This document shows, piece by piece, positions 27,290 through 40,371 of a stretch of 64,000 bases of DNA. The translations under genes were made by a program, and so were the position numbers. Source of the DNA: Apostichopus japonicus. Lineage: Eukaryota; Echinodermata; Holothuroidea; Aspidochirotida; Stichopodidae. Numbering within the stretch: position 1 is the first letter of the stretch; each line of letters starts with the position of its first letter. The stretch covers positions 8,056,001-8,120,000 of the forward strand of contig NC_092561.1 in the NCBI RefSeq assembly GCF_037975245.1, read 5' to 3'. The notes beneath the pieces are model-generated. The model was not told where the DNA came from. It was given only the letters and a program-made list of their open reading frames with translations, and searched no databases.

Positions 27290-28035
27290 CGTCCCATTTT
27301 GCCCCTTGGGATCCCCTCAGCTAAAAGGTGATACTACTCCACTGGTGGTCTCTCAGAGGGTCAAGCGTACTTTTCTCTCTCTCGCTCTTCCCCAGTCCTT
27401 CTTCGTCCTCCAAACTCTTCCAAACTCGTTTTCCTTCCCTCAGAAGAGTGTCAACAATATCAGCGAGGAGAAAAGGGCAGCGTGATGTGAATGATTGTTT
27501 TTGATTCCGATAATATAGCCAGAAGCTGTGGTGGGCTCCTCCCGTTTGTTGTCATCTCCGTCGCTAAGAAATATGAACGAGATAAAAGTTCACTCTACCT
27601 CCTCCTCTGTATAACAACTTGTACTCCTCCTCGTTCCATGTTTTGACAGGAAAATTGGGAGATTAGCGGAAGCAGGGGTCTCTTAAGAGACCATGATCTT
27701 AGCCAGAACTTGGGCAAAAAAGAGAGCTATACACTCAGTCTCTTCTCTCCTCTCCTCTCCTCTCCTCTTCTCTTCTTTCTTTTTTTTTGCGGCTTCATGG
27801 TTGATATATCTGTCAAGAGTATACTCTAGAGACCCCGACGCAGAGGACTGAGGATGACGGGGTCGGCTTTCCGGCTCTTGTTGTCTAAGGAAACAGTTCA
27901 GTGCTGCTAGCTACATACATTGATTGTGATCACACCGTTGCCCAACATCTTCAATTGTTTTCGCCCCCGGGGGGAAGAAGCGCCGCTCAGCCTTCGTCTC
28001 TGGCCACGTCCTCGACGTTTAAATGTAAGGGTGCC
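27290..28035. promoter_or_regulatory. GC-richer island, possible alternative promoter / 5' exon
   Basis: This 0.75-kb stretch is richer in G, C and CpG and poorer in simple repeats than the intron around it. It ends in CGCCGCTCAG...CTCGACGTTTAAAT|GTAAGG, a plausible donor after 28023. Vertebrate FXR genes use several promoters, so an internal 5' UTR exon is conceivable. No start codon with a long frame is present. Confidence 0.2.
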
Positions 28036-29559
28036 ATCTCAGAAATCGTCGGGCGACAGACGTGGTAATTTGTCTGTTTTGTAGATCACCGAGTGTTTAC
28101 CAAGCGACCCCTTTTTTTTTTGCCGCAGATAGACCGAATGAAAATGTTATTGGAACCTTACATCGTCAACAGAAAATACATTAGTGGGTTTGTAGTATAT
28201 TGTTTGTGGTATTATGGGACATGGATGTAAAAGATTTTTATAAAAGGAGAGTAGTAGGCAGTATGACTTTGACTTGTCTGGTGCCATAGGCATATATGGT
28301 TTATGTGTTAGGACAAGACATGACCCGTCCTGCTCCCCCTCCCCCCCTAGCTGCCACTCCCTCCCCAACCCCTATCCGTAACCCTTCATCTGATCTGCAG
28401 TTAGCTTAACTGTCAAATGGATTGTGAGAGGGGTTTTTGATAAGGATGTTTGTTGCCTTAATTCCTGTTTCAAGCTTTGTCTTGTACCAATGGAGATGTA
28501 TGTAATATTCTGTGTTCAGTATTGAAGTGATCAATTTAAACGATTATAGGCCTTTAACCCTCACTATATATGCCAGTCATATTACAAGGCATGAAACCCA
28601 TTTATCAATTTATCTCTTTTATATTCAATTAGTATAATGTTGAATATTGACCCTGTAAGCATATACTGTACCCAACTTACGTACCATCATCCCACTTCCA
28701 CCTGCCCCCCACACCTGCCCTCTCCCCTGTCCCTCCCTTCCCAATTGATCCATGCCACGGTAATAGTGATCGTATAGGTAGTACATGAGCTAGATCAGGG
28801 CTTCTCAATAGGTCACCAGAGGGGTCAGATCCAGCTTGCAAAAGATTTCAATTATGGCCCTCCAAAGAAGAATCGATTCGTGAACACGTAAGATCTTACA
28901 CTAACTGCGTGTGAGGACCCTTATCGCCTTGTCGAAGCACCTTACAGGCATACCCTGCACAATTTGCTCATTCTAGATATCGTGATTCTGTCCGGCCGTT
29001 CGCTGTGACCAAGGTTTTCTTTGCCCAGCTTAGAATTTTAGTTGAGAGTACCCTCGATCTAGACAATACACTTCTTACCCTTACTGGCATTGCTGGAGAT
29101 ATTCATTGTACAATTTATTATTATCACATTTATAAACAACATCCTTATACCCTCCCACCCCTCTCCTCTGCCCCCTTCCTCTCCCCCCTTCCTCCCTTTG
29201 ACCCCATACATAATTAAGGGGGATTATCCCATTCAAAAACTTAATCATCTGTACTAATTATTAATACTGAAAGTAATCTCTTTTTGTTTTGTGTAAATTT
29301 GTCATCAGAGCTTGTTGAATAGCTTTTTCCTGTTTCTCTGTCCTTTGGTGTTGGATTTACTTTATGGTCTCTTCGACACTTGTAAGTCGATCGATATGTT
29401 GCAATTATCCTTGTACAGACAGTGTGACAAAAAAGAACTGGAATTACTTTGATGTGTGGTAGTTATGAGTTATAGATTTCGTGAATAATTTTAATTTGTA
29501 AAAGCTTTGTTGGAGACATGTTTCTATTAATTAATTAATTAAAACAACTAAGAGAAAAC

Positions 29560-29960
29560 AATACGCATTGGAAAGAGAGAATTTAGAAATTTGAAGGAAG
29601 AAAACTGGAAAAGAAACATACTGAGGAATATAAAAGAAAGAAAAGGAAGGAGTTAAAAAAAAATGGGAGCTGAAGGAGGAAAAGAGAAGTATTCAAGAAA
29701 AAAAAAATAGAGGGAAAAATATAATTAAAAACTTAACTAAAAGAATTAAGGAAATAGACATTGAAAAGAAAATTAGGTTAAGAAAATAAGGAAAGGAGAA
29801 AAACGAAGGAAGTGACAATATTAAGGGAAAAGAATCTCACAGGAAAAAAAATAACGGAATGAATTAAAAAAAAAACAATAGGCGAAGTAAAAACAATACA
29901 GAAATGTTAAAAGCAGACCATAAAGCAAACTAGAAAGCTTGAAAGAGTTGGTTCCAGAAA
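29560..29960. repeat. A-rich purine region
   Basis: The + strand is strongly biased to A with G, with GAAAAG/AAAGGA words but no clear period. No gene is seen. Confidence 0.6.
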
Positions 29961-32339
29961 TTATAACGTGCATTGTCTCAATTATAAACAATTAACATCA
30001 ACAGATCAGTCAAATGAAAAATTTGGTAACAGGGAAAGAAAGTTTAAAAAAAAAAATTGTTTAAAAAAAATGTGTATATAAGTTCTAAATAACAAGGAAA
30101 GTGTGTTTCTTGATTAATTACACTTAAGCGATCATTTTCCCAAGCAAAATTTCTCCCCTACGGTCACCAAAAATTTGCTGATAGAAACAGTCCCCCCCCT
30201 AAGACCACATCGCTTGACATCAAAGTGAGTAACGTTTGAAGCCAAAAAAAGAAAAAAATTAAACATATAGACGCGAGTGATTCTTCTTTGTTCATACTGT
30301 GCCCGAGTTCTTTTCTCGATGCCTCTGTGACTATCTGCTCTGGGCCTGATATTTTCTACCTTTACGTGCTCGACTAGAAAATAGCATCGGTTAAATCTTT
30401 AATCCTTTTGAGTTTTTTTTCCAGAACTATGTTAATTTCGGCTGGAATTAGAAATCCCTTTCTCATGTCCCCGTGGTCATAAAAAAAGGAAAAAAGAGAG
30501 AGAAAAAGTACAGACGGAAAACATTGGATAAGCCTCCCCGTCAGGATTTTAATACAAGAAATGAGGTCTAAACATTGTTTACCCTCCTCCCCCCCCCCCC
30601 CTCCAATACACCGTCACACATCTAGGCCTCTGCAAACAGCTCCTTTATTACCTTGTAATGTGTAGTTAGCAGCTAAAAAACAGAAAGATACTACTATACA
30701 TTGCCTAGTATGTATACCATGCTTTGCCAAACACTTAACTACTATTACTACGCCCCGCTATTTATCATAGACGGCCAATACCTGCAGGTGTGGGGAATCA
30801 CTCATCAAGAAAAAGAAGAAGAAGAAGGCAGTGAAAAAAGAAAAAAAAAAAGGAATTGCCGAAGCCTCGACACCCTGAGAAAGTAAACTGTGCCTCCCGT
30901 TGACTTAAAATGGAGCATCGTGCAGAACCTCCGGCTATCTCACCCCTGCTTGCACTATTCATACCCCAGTGGGATAGCTATGTGCCCCAGGGCCATATGA
31001 ATAGGCCTGTTTATTAAAAACAGGACCAGTCTTAATCTATAGGTCAGGTCTAGCAGAGTGCTACGACCTTCAGAGGGGGGAAAAAAGGGGCACAAACAGT
31101 TATAGAATCATATAGTCTTGTCTGTCCTACCACTATTCCACAGGGGAATATCGATGAAGCAGCCTCTTATTAGAAAGAATTGTGTACTCGATTAAAGAGA
31201 ATCGCCCAAGTTTTATAGGCTGAGCTGGCTTGTCTCTCTCCAAGCATGTTCAGTCTCGAGCTTTGATTGTTATGGTAGTTTCTGGCATATACACATATAT
31301 ATGTATGCATGTATATATATATATATATGTATATATAGGTATATATATATTTATTGACAGCTGGGGTTACATTCTTACAACAAAGGTGGATTCTATCAGT
31401 GCGTGAATGACTGCAGTCCTATTTACAAAGACAAATTATTTTGACTTAAATTATTATAATAATATTATATTGAGCTAATCGTTCTTCTCTACACTTCTAA
31501 ATATTTTGGGGGTTTTTTGTTTAAAAATTGGTTAATTTTTGTTGAAGTTGTTGTTGCTTTTAAGGAGGTTAATATTGTACTTCTTGAATAGTTGGGTATA
31601 AAGTGAAGTATGTTTCATAAAGTTATTTCAGTCCTTGTCGCGTAATCTTCCTCGGTCGTAAGTAGAGTTCAAATATGGTTGCAGTCTCAGATGTTGCGAT
31701 TATCATCTTCCTATGCAGTTACTTCATTGGTTCCGCTTCGATATGATGTTAACTTAATCCTTTTGTCCTACACGTCCCTATGAGAAGGTTGTAGAATATG
31801 CTCGCAGAGTTTTTTGCGATATGACATTTTCGTCCAGAATTATGCTCCCTTTTTGGGTTCCCCCCCCCCTTTAAGTTCTAACACTTGGACTCTCCATCAT
31901 GCTGTCATACAACTAGTTTCTACATTTAGTTTCTTCATGTTGCTCCCTGTGGGGGATCTTTTGCAGCAATTTCTGTAATGTAATTTTTAAGCATTGAAAA
32001 TGTGTTGAGATGATTTCAGATGGCATGAAAGAAACAGTCACCGCATGGATACAATCATCGGGCGTCTCGGTACATCTGGCTGGAATATATCACCATCTGA
32101 ACGAGGAGTAGGAGGAGGAGGCGAGAGTCTATGTTGATATATATATATGTATTGAGTTATAGAGCTGGTTTTATGGAGAGTTTAAAATATGATCTTTGTT
32201 TACACCTCGGGTTGAATCTTTAGTTCGTGGAGGGGCCCGCCAAACGGGAGGATAAATAGGGACGGCTCAGCTTTAAAGGAGAAAGCAACGACAAGATATG
32301 ATAATGGCGTATAGATGCCGAAATCAATGTCCGTTATGA

Positions 32340-32835
32340 AGTGGGACGTAAACCTGTAGTAACAGACGGACAAATACATATCCTTGTGAAAGTTCAATCG
32401 TAGTAACAGACAGAAAATATACACTTTCCAATTAAAGTTCAATCGGTTGTAACAGACAGACAATATACACATTCCAAATAAAGTTCAATCTGTAAATCTG
32501 CAGTAACGGACAGACAAATACACATTCCAATTAAAGTTCAATCAGTAGTAACAGACAGATAATATACACATTCCAAATAAAGTTCAATCGGTTGTAACAG
32601 ACAGATAATATACGCTTTCCAAATAAAGTTCAATCTGTAAATCTGCAGTAACGGACAGACAAATACACATTCTTGTGAAAGTTCAATCTGTAAATCTGTA
32701 GTAACAGGCGGACAAAATACACTTTCTAATGAAAGTTCAATCTGTAGTAACAGACAGACAATATACACATTCTTGTGAAAGTTCAACCTGTTAATCTGTA
32801 GTAACAGACGGACAAAATATGCACTCACATGCAAG
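32340..32835. repeat. Interspersed 45-70 bp minisatellite
   Basis: Repeats combine GTAACAGACAGACAATATAC, ACATTCCAAATAAAGTTCAA and TCTGTAAATCTG modules in varying order over 0.5 kb. Minus-strand open frames (32200-32472, 32538-32834) are repeats of the same short peptide pattern and are not called as genes. Confidence 0.85.
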
Positions 32836-35800
32836 TTGAATTCTTTAATTTTGTCATGTTCATGACATACAAATTCTTTGATATTCTCCCTAACTAGGAT
32901 ATCCTGGTGGCTGAACTTGATGGCTTAGCAAAATTGCTGAAAAAAAGTTTCGGCAAGAACCAAAACCTCATAGCATATTCTGTCGTGAAGATATGAAGTT
33001 TTTTAAATTTGTGCTATCTTTTACAAAGTTTGCATCTGGCAATAGCAGAATGGATGATGTCATCAGGGCACACCCGCTGAAAATGGTCTCTAGTTTTTGT
33101 TATAATTTGTCAATCGTTAAACCACAGAGGGAAAGAATGTTTCTATTGAGAGAAAAAAACATATCTTGATGATATGTTCGGTATACCGAACACTATGGCA
33201 GCTAAGCAAATATTCCATGCAACATGCTTCAAGGATGATAAATCAATACCAAGGTTAAAATAACCTAAATGTTTTGCTTTGGAAGAGGATTTGCAAACAT
33301 GATGTCACAGATCCCCTTCTATGATCCAAGTCTTAGAGTAGTTCAAGGTTAAGCTAGTCAAAAATAAGGTTACATTCAATCAACCGTATATCTCGAGTTA
33401 GTGCCAAGGAGTAAGATATTGAGGTATTGATATTAACATGTGGAAAAATTTTGGTAATATTTTACTGCTAAAATGTAAACATGGTACATACAGTAGGGAT
33501 TTTAGGTTCCATCCTACCTTAACCACTGTCAATATATCTGTGGTCTATATATCTCTCTCTATCTATCTATCCCTCTCTTTATCTTTCTTGGGTTTTTTTT
33601 TTATATCAAACTGCTGGCAATCAATTTGTTACACAACAAATCGGCTCAATCCATTCTGCAAGCAGTCAACCATGTGGTTTCTTTGAATGGTTTAATTATC
33701 CAACAGCCTTATTCAAAGAATGGTTAGGATCAATAAACTCTGAATGGTACATATACAAAGCCAAGGCCATTATATGCATGCATGCATTCATTGAGTCCTG
33801 TCTTTCTTTCTTACCAGGGAAGGAATAGAATAAACCTTGTTTTCTACCTAAGCAACAGTAGTATTATATATAGTATTCTAACCTAGGCTGTCATAGACCA
33901 TACACTACTGTAGGGCTAACTTACTACTACTGTAGCTTCAGTTTGGGACTATGGTCACCTGCATGGGCTTATAACAACATCAGTTATAGAATGACAATTT
34001 GGTGTTTCCTGCCTAAGTAGTCTTGATACTGGCTGGCCTTTGTGTGTGTGTGTGTGTTTGCTAGTTCAGTAATACCATCATTGTAAACCTGGATTTTTGG
34101 AAGGTGGACAAAAAGAGAACACAACTTATTGGGGTATGTTCAGTTTAGTATTTATATAGCTTAGGCCTGCCCTACTGTGCACAGTAAGCTGATATCTAGT
34201 TCAGGTTAGGATACCATAAGTGTTTAATTTGTTGAAGAGATGTTGACCACTGACTAACTTAGTACACTAGACCAGGCATGGTTAATTTAATTTGATAGCA
34301 AGACAGTTTTATATGATTTTCTTGTATTATTATTGTTTTTGTAAATGGTTCATTATGCCAATGGTCAATGATGTATGCACTTACTGTAGACCATGCACTT
34401 AGTACCCATAGTACACTAGACGAGGTGTGGTTAATTTAATTTGATAGCCAGACAGTTTAATATTAATTGGATTTATTTGCATCCCACAAATTTTCTTTTG
34501 TATGAGGCTGTACTGCATAATGTTGAATTCAAGGTAGCCAGTATAGGCCCCAAATTATAGCACACTATAATTGCTAGAAGTTTTCATAAAGTACTTTCCG
34601 GGATGTCTTTACTCTTCAAATTTTTCTCAGACATTTTTAAGGAACACACAAGATGACTGAATGTCCCAGTGAGGAAAATTTCCTCGAAGGTTGTAATTAA
34701 AAACAGTTTAAGAATTTTGACCAAGTGTGACCATATTTGAATATCTAGCATATTTGGGACCAATACAGCATACCTTTAAGGTACTTGCCAAAGTCTCCCC
34801 CCTTTCCCCTCCCCTTCCCCTCCCCTCCACCCCCTTCTCCCCCTATTCCAGCCATTTTGGACACATATTTAAGTCACAAAAAGAACTCGATTCAAATGTA
34901 TCGATCGCTATTTAGCTTAACTGCATCTTTGCAGAAAACTGACAAGTACCATTAGTAAACTTTTGGCTCATAATACATGTTTTTAGAAAGAAGCTCTCAT
35001 CAACCTTTTGTCCCCTTGCTGTTCTTGGTTGTTTAAATTATGAAATTGCTAATGTTTTTGACAGTATTTTAGTTTGGTTTCCTTATGCTTGAGATATGAT
35101 TCATACATACCGGGCTGTAGGGAATTGTCATTTTTAGGTTTTTGTATGGCTTTCAAGAGATGTCCTATGTTTCGTGAAAGTATACCTTTTTTTTTGTGTG
35201 GTTTTGTTTTTGTTGTTGTTACTTTCAGTTTCCAGTCGAGGAAAATGATCCGATTGAGATTCTAAGAATTTACTATTTGTCGATGAGGTCATGTACTGTT
35301 CAAATCTGCATAATTATCAATTGTGTTAATTATCACCGCAAGCCCTACATTCACAGATAGACACTGTTAAAACGAGAATAAAAAGGGCATGTTACATCGG
35401 CGAAATTTTGGTCTGATGAAAGTATAAAACAATATTCGATTACAATCATGATTCAAAATTTCCGAGTCACAGTGCATTCGAAATGGGCGCACTATCGATA
35501 TGGCAATATCCCTCAATTCCATATCTGCCACAGTCCCAGGTTACCATCAGAATCAAACAATGATAGCTCTAATGTGCACCGGCAAAAACAAAAGTAAAAA
35601 GTACTTTTGACAACCTTTTTTGGGTATTAAAGTTTACTAAGGCTCTGTATAGTCTAATCCAAAATGATACAAACATTGCCATGTACTGTACTGTTCTTGT
35701 TCCTTGATATTTTATCAGGTGTCCTTTCTGCGCCGCTTAACTTCTCCGGGGTTTCCCTTTCTGTTTCGGTGTCCCTTTGCTACTGTACAGTATGTTACCT

Positions 35801-37892
35801 TCCTATTACAATGCTGTTTCATCATCAATTCCCAGAAAGAAACCCAGTAGAGGAAACAATAGAATCATGCTCTCGTGGTCATATGACTAGCGTTTTATCA
35901 GCTGATCATAGTAAACCTCTCTACCTGTACATGGGTATAGTTTACTAGTATATTGTACATGAAACCTATACTCCCCCTGTTTTCTGTTTCCGAGGTCATT
36001 GACTCTGGGCTCTTGTTTATAGACACACTAAGTTGCCCTTTAGCTGTGATTGGAGCCAGTTCTTTTTTTTTTTCTCTAAGTTCAGACTATAGTTAGACGT
36101 GTCCCATTACCATGTTCAGTACTGGGTACGGTGGTATGTAGCACACACCACAATAGGCTCAATGGTAGACATTGTGGTGCAGTAGTCTGGTTTCAGTGTG
36201 GGTTGGATGTGGTGTTTTGGTTAATAGAAGGTTACTATATATCAGTGCCATCACAACAGTTGTTGCTATTGAAGGGGAAAAGTGTGTTTTAAAAAAAAGT
36301 CTGGTAGACATAATTATTCAATTTATAGCATATAGGTATTTTATATTCCCCCCAAAAAAGTTTTTTTTTTAATCCTAAGTGATTGTGTCATAGAGTAAAT
36401 GTGGCAAAGTGTCTTCCAAATTTGCAAATTGTACAAAATTGATACTATATATGAGTGGATGATTTCCTGGACAGCAATAAGTTACAGTTAATAAATCAGT
36501 TCAAATTTATGAATAAATCAGTTTCAAATTTATTATTAACAGTGTTGACTCACAACCTGGCTTTCACTTGGTATATATGATATATCTAGAACATTGTGTA
36601 GAAGTTTCATCAGACTTTGCAATAATTAGTCATTTTTGAGCAATTACAACTTTGAAAGTTGTTGAAAATTCTTCAATAGGCTGTAGATGATGAGTACTAC
36701 TTTGAAAATAGAAAAGAAAACAAATTGTGCTAAATGCATGACCAAATTTTTGATTCATGAGTAAAGTTTGGGTTGCTAAGCAACCCAAAATGCCACATAA
36801 ATGTGAACTTGAGTAGAGGAAGTCTTTCATGTGATTACAGTATGTTGTTGTTGTTGTTGTGGTAATGGAGTAATGATCCATGCAAATCGAAAGTTTGCAC
36901 AGATCAATGCAATTTGCACGTAAACTTTTGGAACGTGCAAGTTTTAACAGCTGTTGTAAGCTCACACACATGATTTAAAGGTTATTGTCTTGATATTTCA
37001 ACTTGCTAAGAATTGGTAAGTTGGTACAACATTTTTGTGGAAGGAAGTTTCACCCTTTGCAAAAGCCAAGAAATTAAATGAATTTTTCTACGAGGGCCCT
37101 CGTACCCATGTGTGTGTATGACCCCGGTCCAGTCTTTTTTCGAGGGCTGGACGGAAATCTTCGTAGGCCAGCGTTCTCTTCGGACCTCCAAGTGAGAACC
37201 GGCCCCCCCCTCCCCTCCCCCGATACGGTAATTTATACCCATGGATACAATGAAAAAGAATTTAATCAAGTATTGGAAGGCTAATCAGTACGGTGCAGTG
37301 CAGTACTGCATGTCTCTGTGAGTGAAAGTAATGTGTATTGTACACGACTGACAGTACAGTAAAGATATATGTAAATTTGAACTCTGAACAAGAATGACCT
37401 CCTTTTGAGTTTTAAACAGAATGCATCCTTTAATCCAAGGTTATAATATATTTAGTGATCTCAATCGTAAAACGCATCTCTATTCACAATCAATCAGTCA
37501 AATTTTCCACGTCACTACAGATGCTGAGTTCATTGTTGTAGTGTAGTAATGCTGTATATGTACAGTATGACCCATCGGATCATGCTATATAGTTTGACAA
37601 TACAGTCTGAATTTATAACGGCCGTATCGACTCTGGGAGTTGCACTTTTGTAGGCAGGACACGATTAAGCTGAAGAGCCAACATCTTACCCGCAACTGTG
37701 AACTGTGTCTTTGATATCGCAGCTGTTATCAGTACGCAAATTGTATTATATGGATGGGAGCGAGATCGTGGCAACGACTCCTTCAATGCACTTTTGTCTT
37801 CCTCGAAAACAAAAGCTTTTGTGTCTCTGCCCTGCACGCATGGTGCTGGTATAAATTAAAGCTGCCTTAGCCTGCCTGCATATGTGTGACAT

Positions 37893-37977
37893 AATATGAA
37901 TATATATATATATGAATATATATGAATATGAATGTGTATATATGTATATATATATATATAAATATATATATATATGT

Positions 37978-38013
<36 letters not shown>

Positions 38014-38060
38014 GTATACATACATTTATATATATATATATATATGTATATAAATATATG
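37893..38060. repeat. AT microsatellite
   Basis: Long runs of TATATATG/AATATATATA. Nothing else is visible in it. Confidence 0.95.
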
Positions 38061-38969
38061 GACCAGTAGCTGAGTGATCATCCCTGAAGGTGAAACTCTG
38101 AGTAACAACTACTAGTGTTCCACTAATCTCAACTAATTTTCACCGATACTTCGTTCTGTCCACCGGACATGGAGCACTCTGCGCCAAGATAAACGCCACC
38201 CAACCAGACGTTAATAAATTTATTTATATATGTCCGTCTGCTTAGATTGTACCAACCATTCAAGACCCCTTCCCCCCTCCCTCCCCCTGAAAAGTGGCTT
38301 TGGGTAGGGCAGGTTGAGAAAGATATATCATTTATATATATATATGTTGCTATATAGTACTACCACTATTCCAATGTACGGCAGGAAGGCTGTTAAAGCT
38401 GTTCCTTGTGTCCTTTTTGTTTTGCGGTTCACACATCCAATAAACTAATGAACAAATTTATTGAAGTCGGCATCCATTGTTACTCACATATATATATACT
38501 TGACGAGTCTGAGACTGCTGGAGAAAGTTTAACAGATGCGTAGACAGATAAAGCAAGTTCGGGATTCGATTCGCAGAACATACAGAAACTTACGACTATA
38601 TGCTGGTACACCCCCAACACTGTATATATACGGTATACAGTATAGTTATACCAAGGAAAGCTTGCTTGGCTTTGGCTCCTCGTCATAGTGCGAAAGTCAT
38701 TGCACTTACTGTGCACTGTTTGTTTGAAAAATATAGATCCACATGTTGCCGGCGTGGAAATATTTGTCGCATCTCTGTCAGAATTAATTTGACGGGCATG
38801 CATATCGCAGTCTGTTTTGGATTAAAATCGTCTGGTCGAAATAAGCTCGACCAACTGCCTGTCGAAAGACGGTTCATTAATAAATAATGAAAATGCAGAG
38901 ATTGTAATCTGGTATTTATAATTGACAAACATTTGTTTGCGGTAGTGTTTTGAAGGCAAGTCTACTTCA

Positions 38970-39210
38970 GGGCGAGAGGAGAGGGTTGGGAGAGGGGTTT
39001 GTAGGGTGAGAGGAGGGGGTTTATTGGGTGAGGGGAGAGGAGTTTATAGGGTGAGAGGAGAGGGTTGGGAGAAGGGCTTATAGGGTGAGAGGAGGGGGGT
39101 TATAGGGTGAGGGGAGAGGATTGGGAGAGGGGTTTAAGGTGAGAGGAGAGGGTTGGGAGAGCATTTTTATAGGGTGAGAGGAGAGGGCTGGGAGAAGGGC
39201 TTATAGGGTG
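38970..39210. repeat. G-rich purine minisatellite
   Basis: Tandem variants of TAGGGTGAGAGGAGAGGG with GTTGGGAGAGGGG. It lies 0.9 kb before the first zinc-finger exon. The regular GG/GGG runs could form G-quadruplexes; this is inference. Confidence 0.85.
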
Positions 39211-39765
39211 AGAGTTGGGACATGAGGAATGGGTTGATTCAGAATGAGACAGACAATGTTTTATTCAGTGGACACTGTTTTTGATATTTTACATACTTGA
39301 AATTTGAGGGGAGGCGGAGGTTTGGGAGATTACAGGGGGGGGGGGTTGAAGGAATTCCATTCTGGTTCCTAAAAACAGAACTTACCTACCATAGCTGCCC
39401 CTCTTACTTCAATCACAACTGCTATATAGTCAACTGCAGTACCTTCTAATGGTAAAGTTTCTTTGATGTGTTCTTTGCTCCTTGATATCAATGCCTAGTT
39501 AACTTGTCTGCTTCAATCCACTTAACTAGGTAGGGCAGCTTTTTGAGGTGAATATTGTTTAAAAAATGTAAATTAAAAAAAAGAAAACAATTTTGGTGCC
39601 ATTTTAATACTAAAATCCCATAGCAGCAGAGGTAATTACTGTGACTATTAGACCAACATTTCAATATTAATAAATGAAAGCTGCATTAGTTGAAGATTGT
39701 TTTATTTACAGACCAAACTAAAATATGATGCTTCAACCGGTCATCGTTCGTCGGTAGACACACTT

Positions 39766-39881
39766 TGACCTACACTTTGACCTACACTTTGACCTTCACT
39801 TTGACCCCCTTTGACCTACAATTTGACCTACACTTTGACCTACACTTTGACCTCCCTCCCCTTTGACCTACACTTTGACCT
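39766..39881. repeat. 12-bp tandem array of nuclear-receptor half-sites
   Basis: Ten half-site-like words, nine TGACCT and one TGACCC (39802), occur at 39766, 39778, 39790, 39802, 39812, 39824, 39836, 39848, 39864 and 39876, mostly with a 12-bp period (spacer ACACTT). On the other strand this reads AGGTCA-AAGTGT-AGGTCA, a DR6 arrangement. It ends 190 bases before the first zinc-finger exon. It may be a simple satellite; binding is inference from the P-box preference of NR1 receptors. Confidence 0.75.
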
Positions 39882-40071
39882 ACTGCTCAGTACCAGTTAT
39901 CATTATTAACTACCACAATCTTATGACCTTTGACATCAAAATTGTTCTTTATATGTTATCCCTCTCACTAAAAAGTATGCTCTCTCTCAGTTTTTATCCG
40001 CTATGCCAGTACAAAAAAACAGACGGAAAAAAACAAAAAAAACAATCCTCTCTCTCTCTCTGTCCTTTCAG

Positions 40072-40371
40072 ATCCATCTATGACTATAAAGAAGGAACCG
40101 AATGATTCGGATGAGGACATGAGCACAGACTACAGCCCTGGAGCATACTGCCAGTCACAGACCACCGTCGCCACGCCCTCTTCTTCAGTCTCAGCCTCCT
40201 CCGAATCCAGTCAAAACTTTCTGGGCTCCTCCTTATCAGATGGTGTCAACGGTTCGAGTGTAAAGAAACGAAAAGGCCCCGCGCCCCGGATGGATCTAGA
40301 ACTCTGCCTTGTCTGTGGGGACCGAGCGTCAGGTTTTCATTACAATGCCCTCAGCTGCGAGGGTTGCAAAG
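40072..40371 (+). CDS. NR1H4: Receptor exon: A/B region and first zinc finger
   Basis: The acceptor is a CT-rich tract ending ttcag before 40072; the donor follows AAAG at 40371 (GTTCGA, not strong). The exon enters in phase 1 and leaves in phase 1. It encodes a Ser/Thr-rich A/B region with a sumoylation-type IKKEP (psi-K-x-E) just after Met 40080, a basic VKKRK, then the first finger with Cys76, Cys79, Cys93 and Cys96. The P-box CEGCKG predicts AGGTCA-type half-site recognition. The intron falls inside the Gly after CEGCK, the usual NR1 inter-finger intron position. Met 40080 has weak start context and the exon has a good acceptor, so translation may begin upstream. Confidence 0.95.

Larger units (their letters stand above)
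13112..40071 (+). other. Putative first intron (27 kb)
   Basis: If exon 13012-13111 is real this is one intron. It contains the 317-bp duplication, hAT-like element, SINE, 163-bp satellite, GC-richer island, 32-kb minisatellite, AT microsatellites and the half-site array. Stretches of non-repetitive sequence near 15050-15260, 30120-30500 and 35280-35560 have the texture of conserved non-coding DNA, which needs comparison to confirm. No internal coding exon was recognised. Confidence 0.4.

Noticed and set aside
28795-28875. hAT-type end (CAGGGCTTCTCAA) near 28797
   Set aside because: Only one end-like word is present, with no inverted partner or target duplication, so I did not list it as an element.
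32200-32834. Minus-strand frames with repeated Cys-Leu-Leu pattern
   Set aside because: They translate the local minisatellite and show no independent coding signal.
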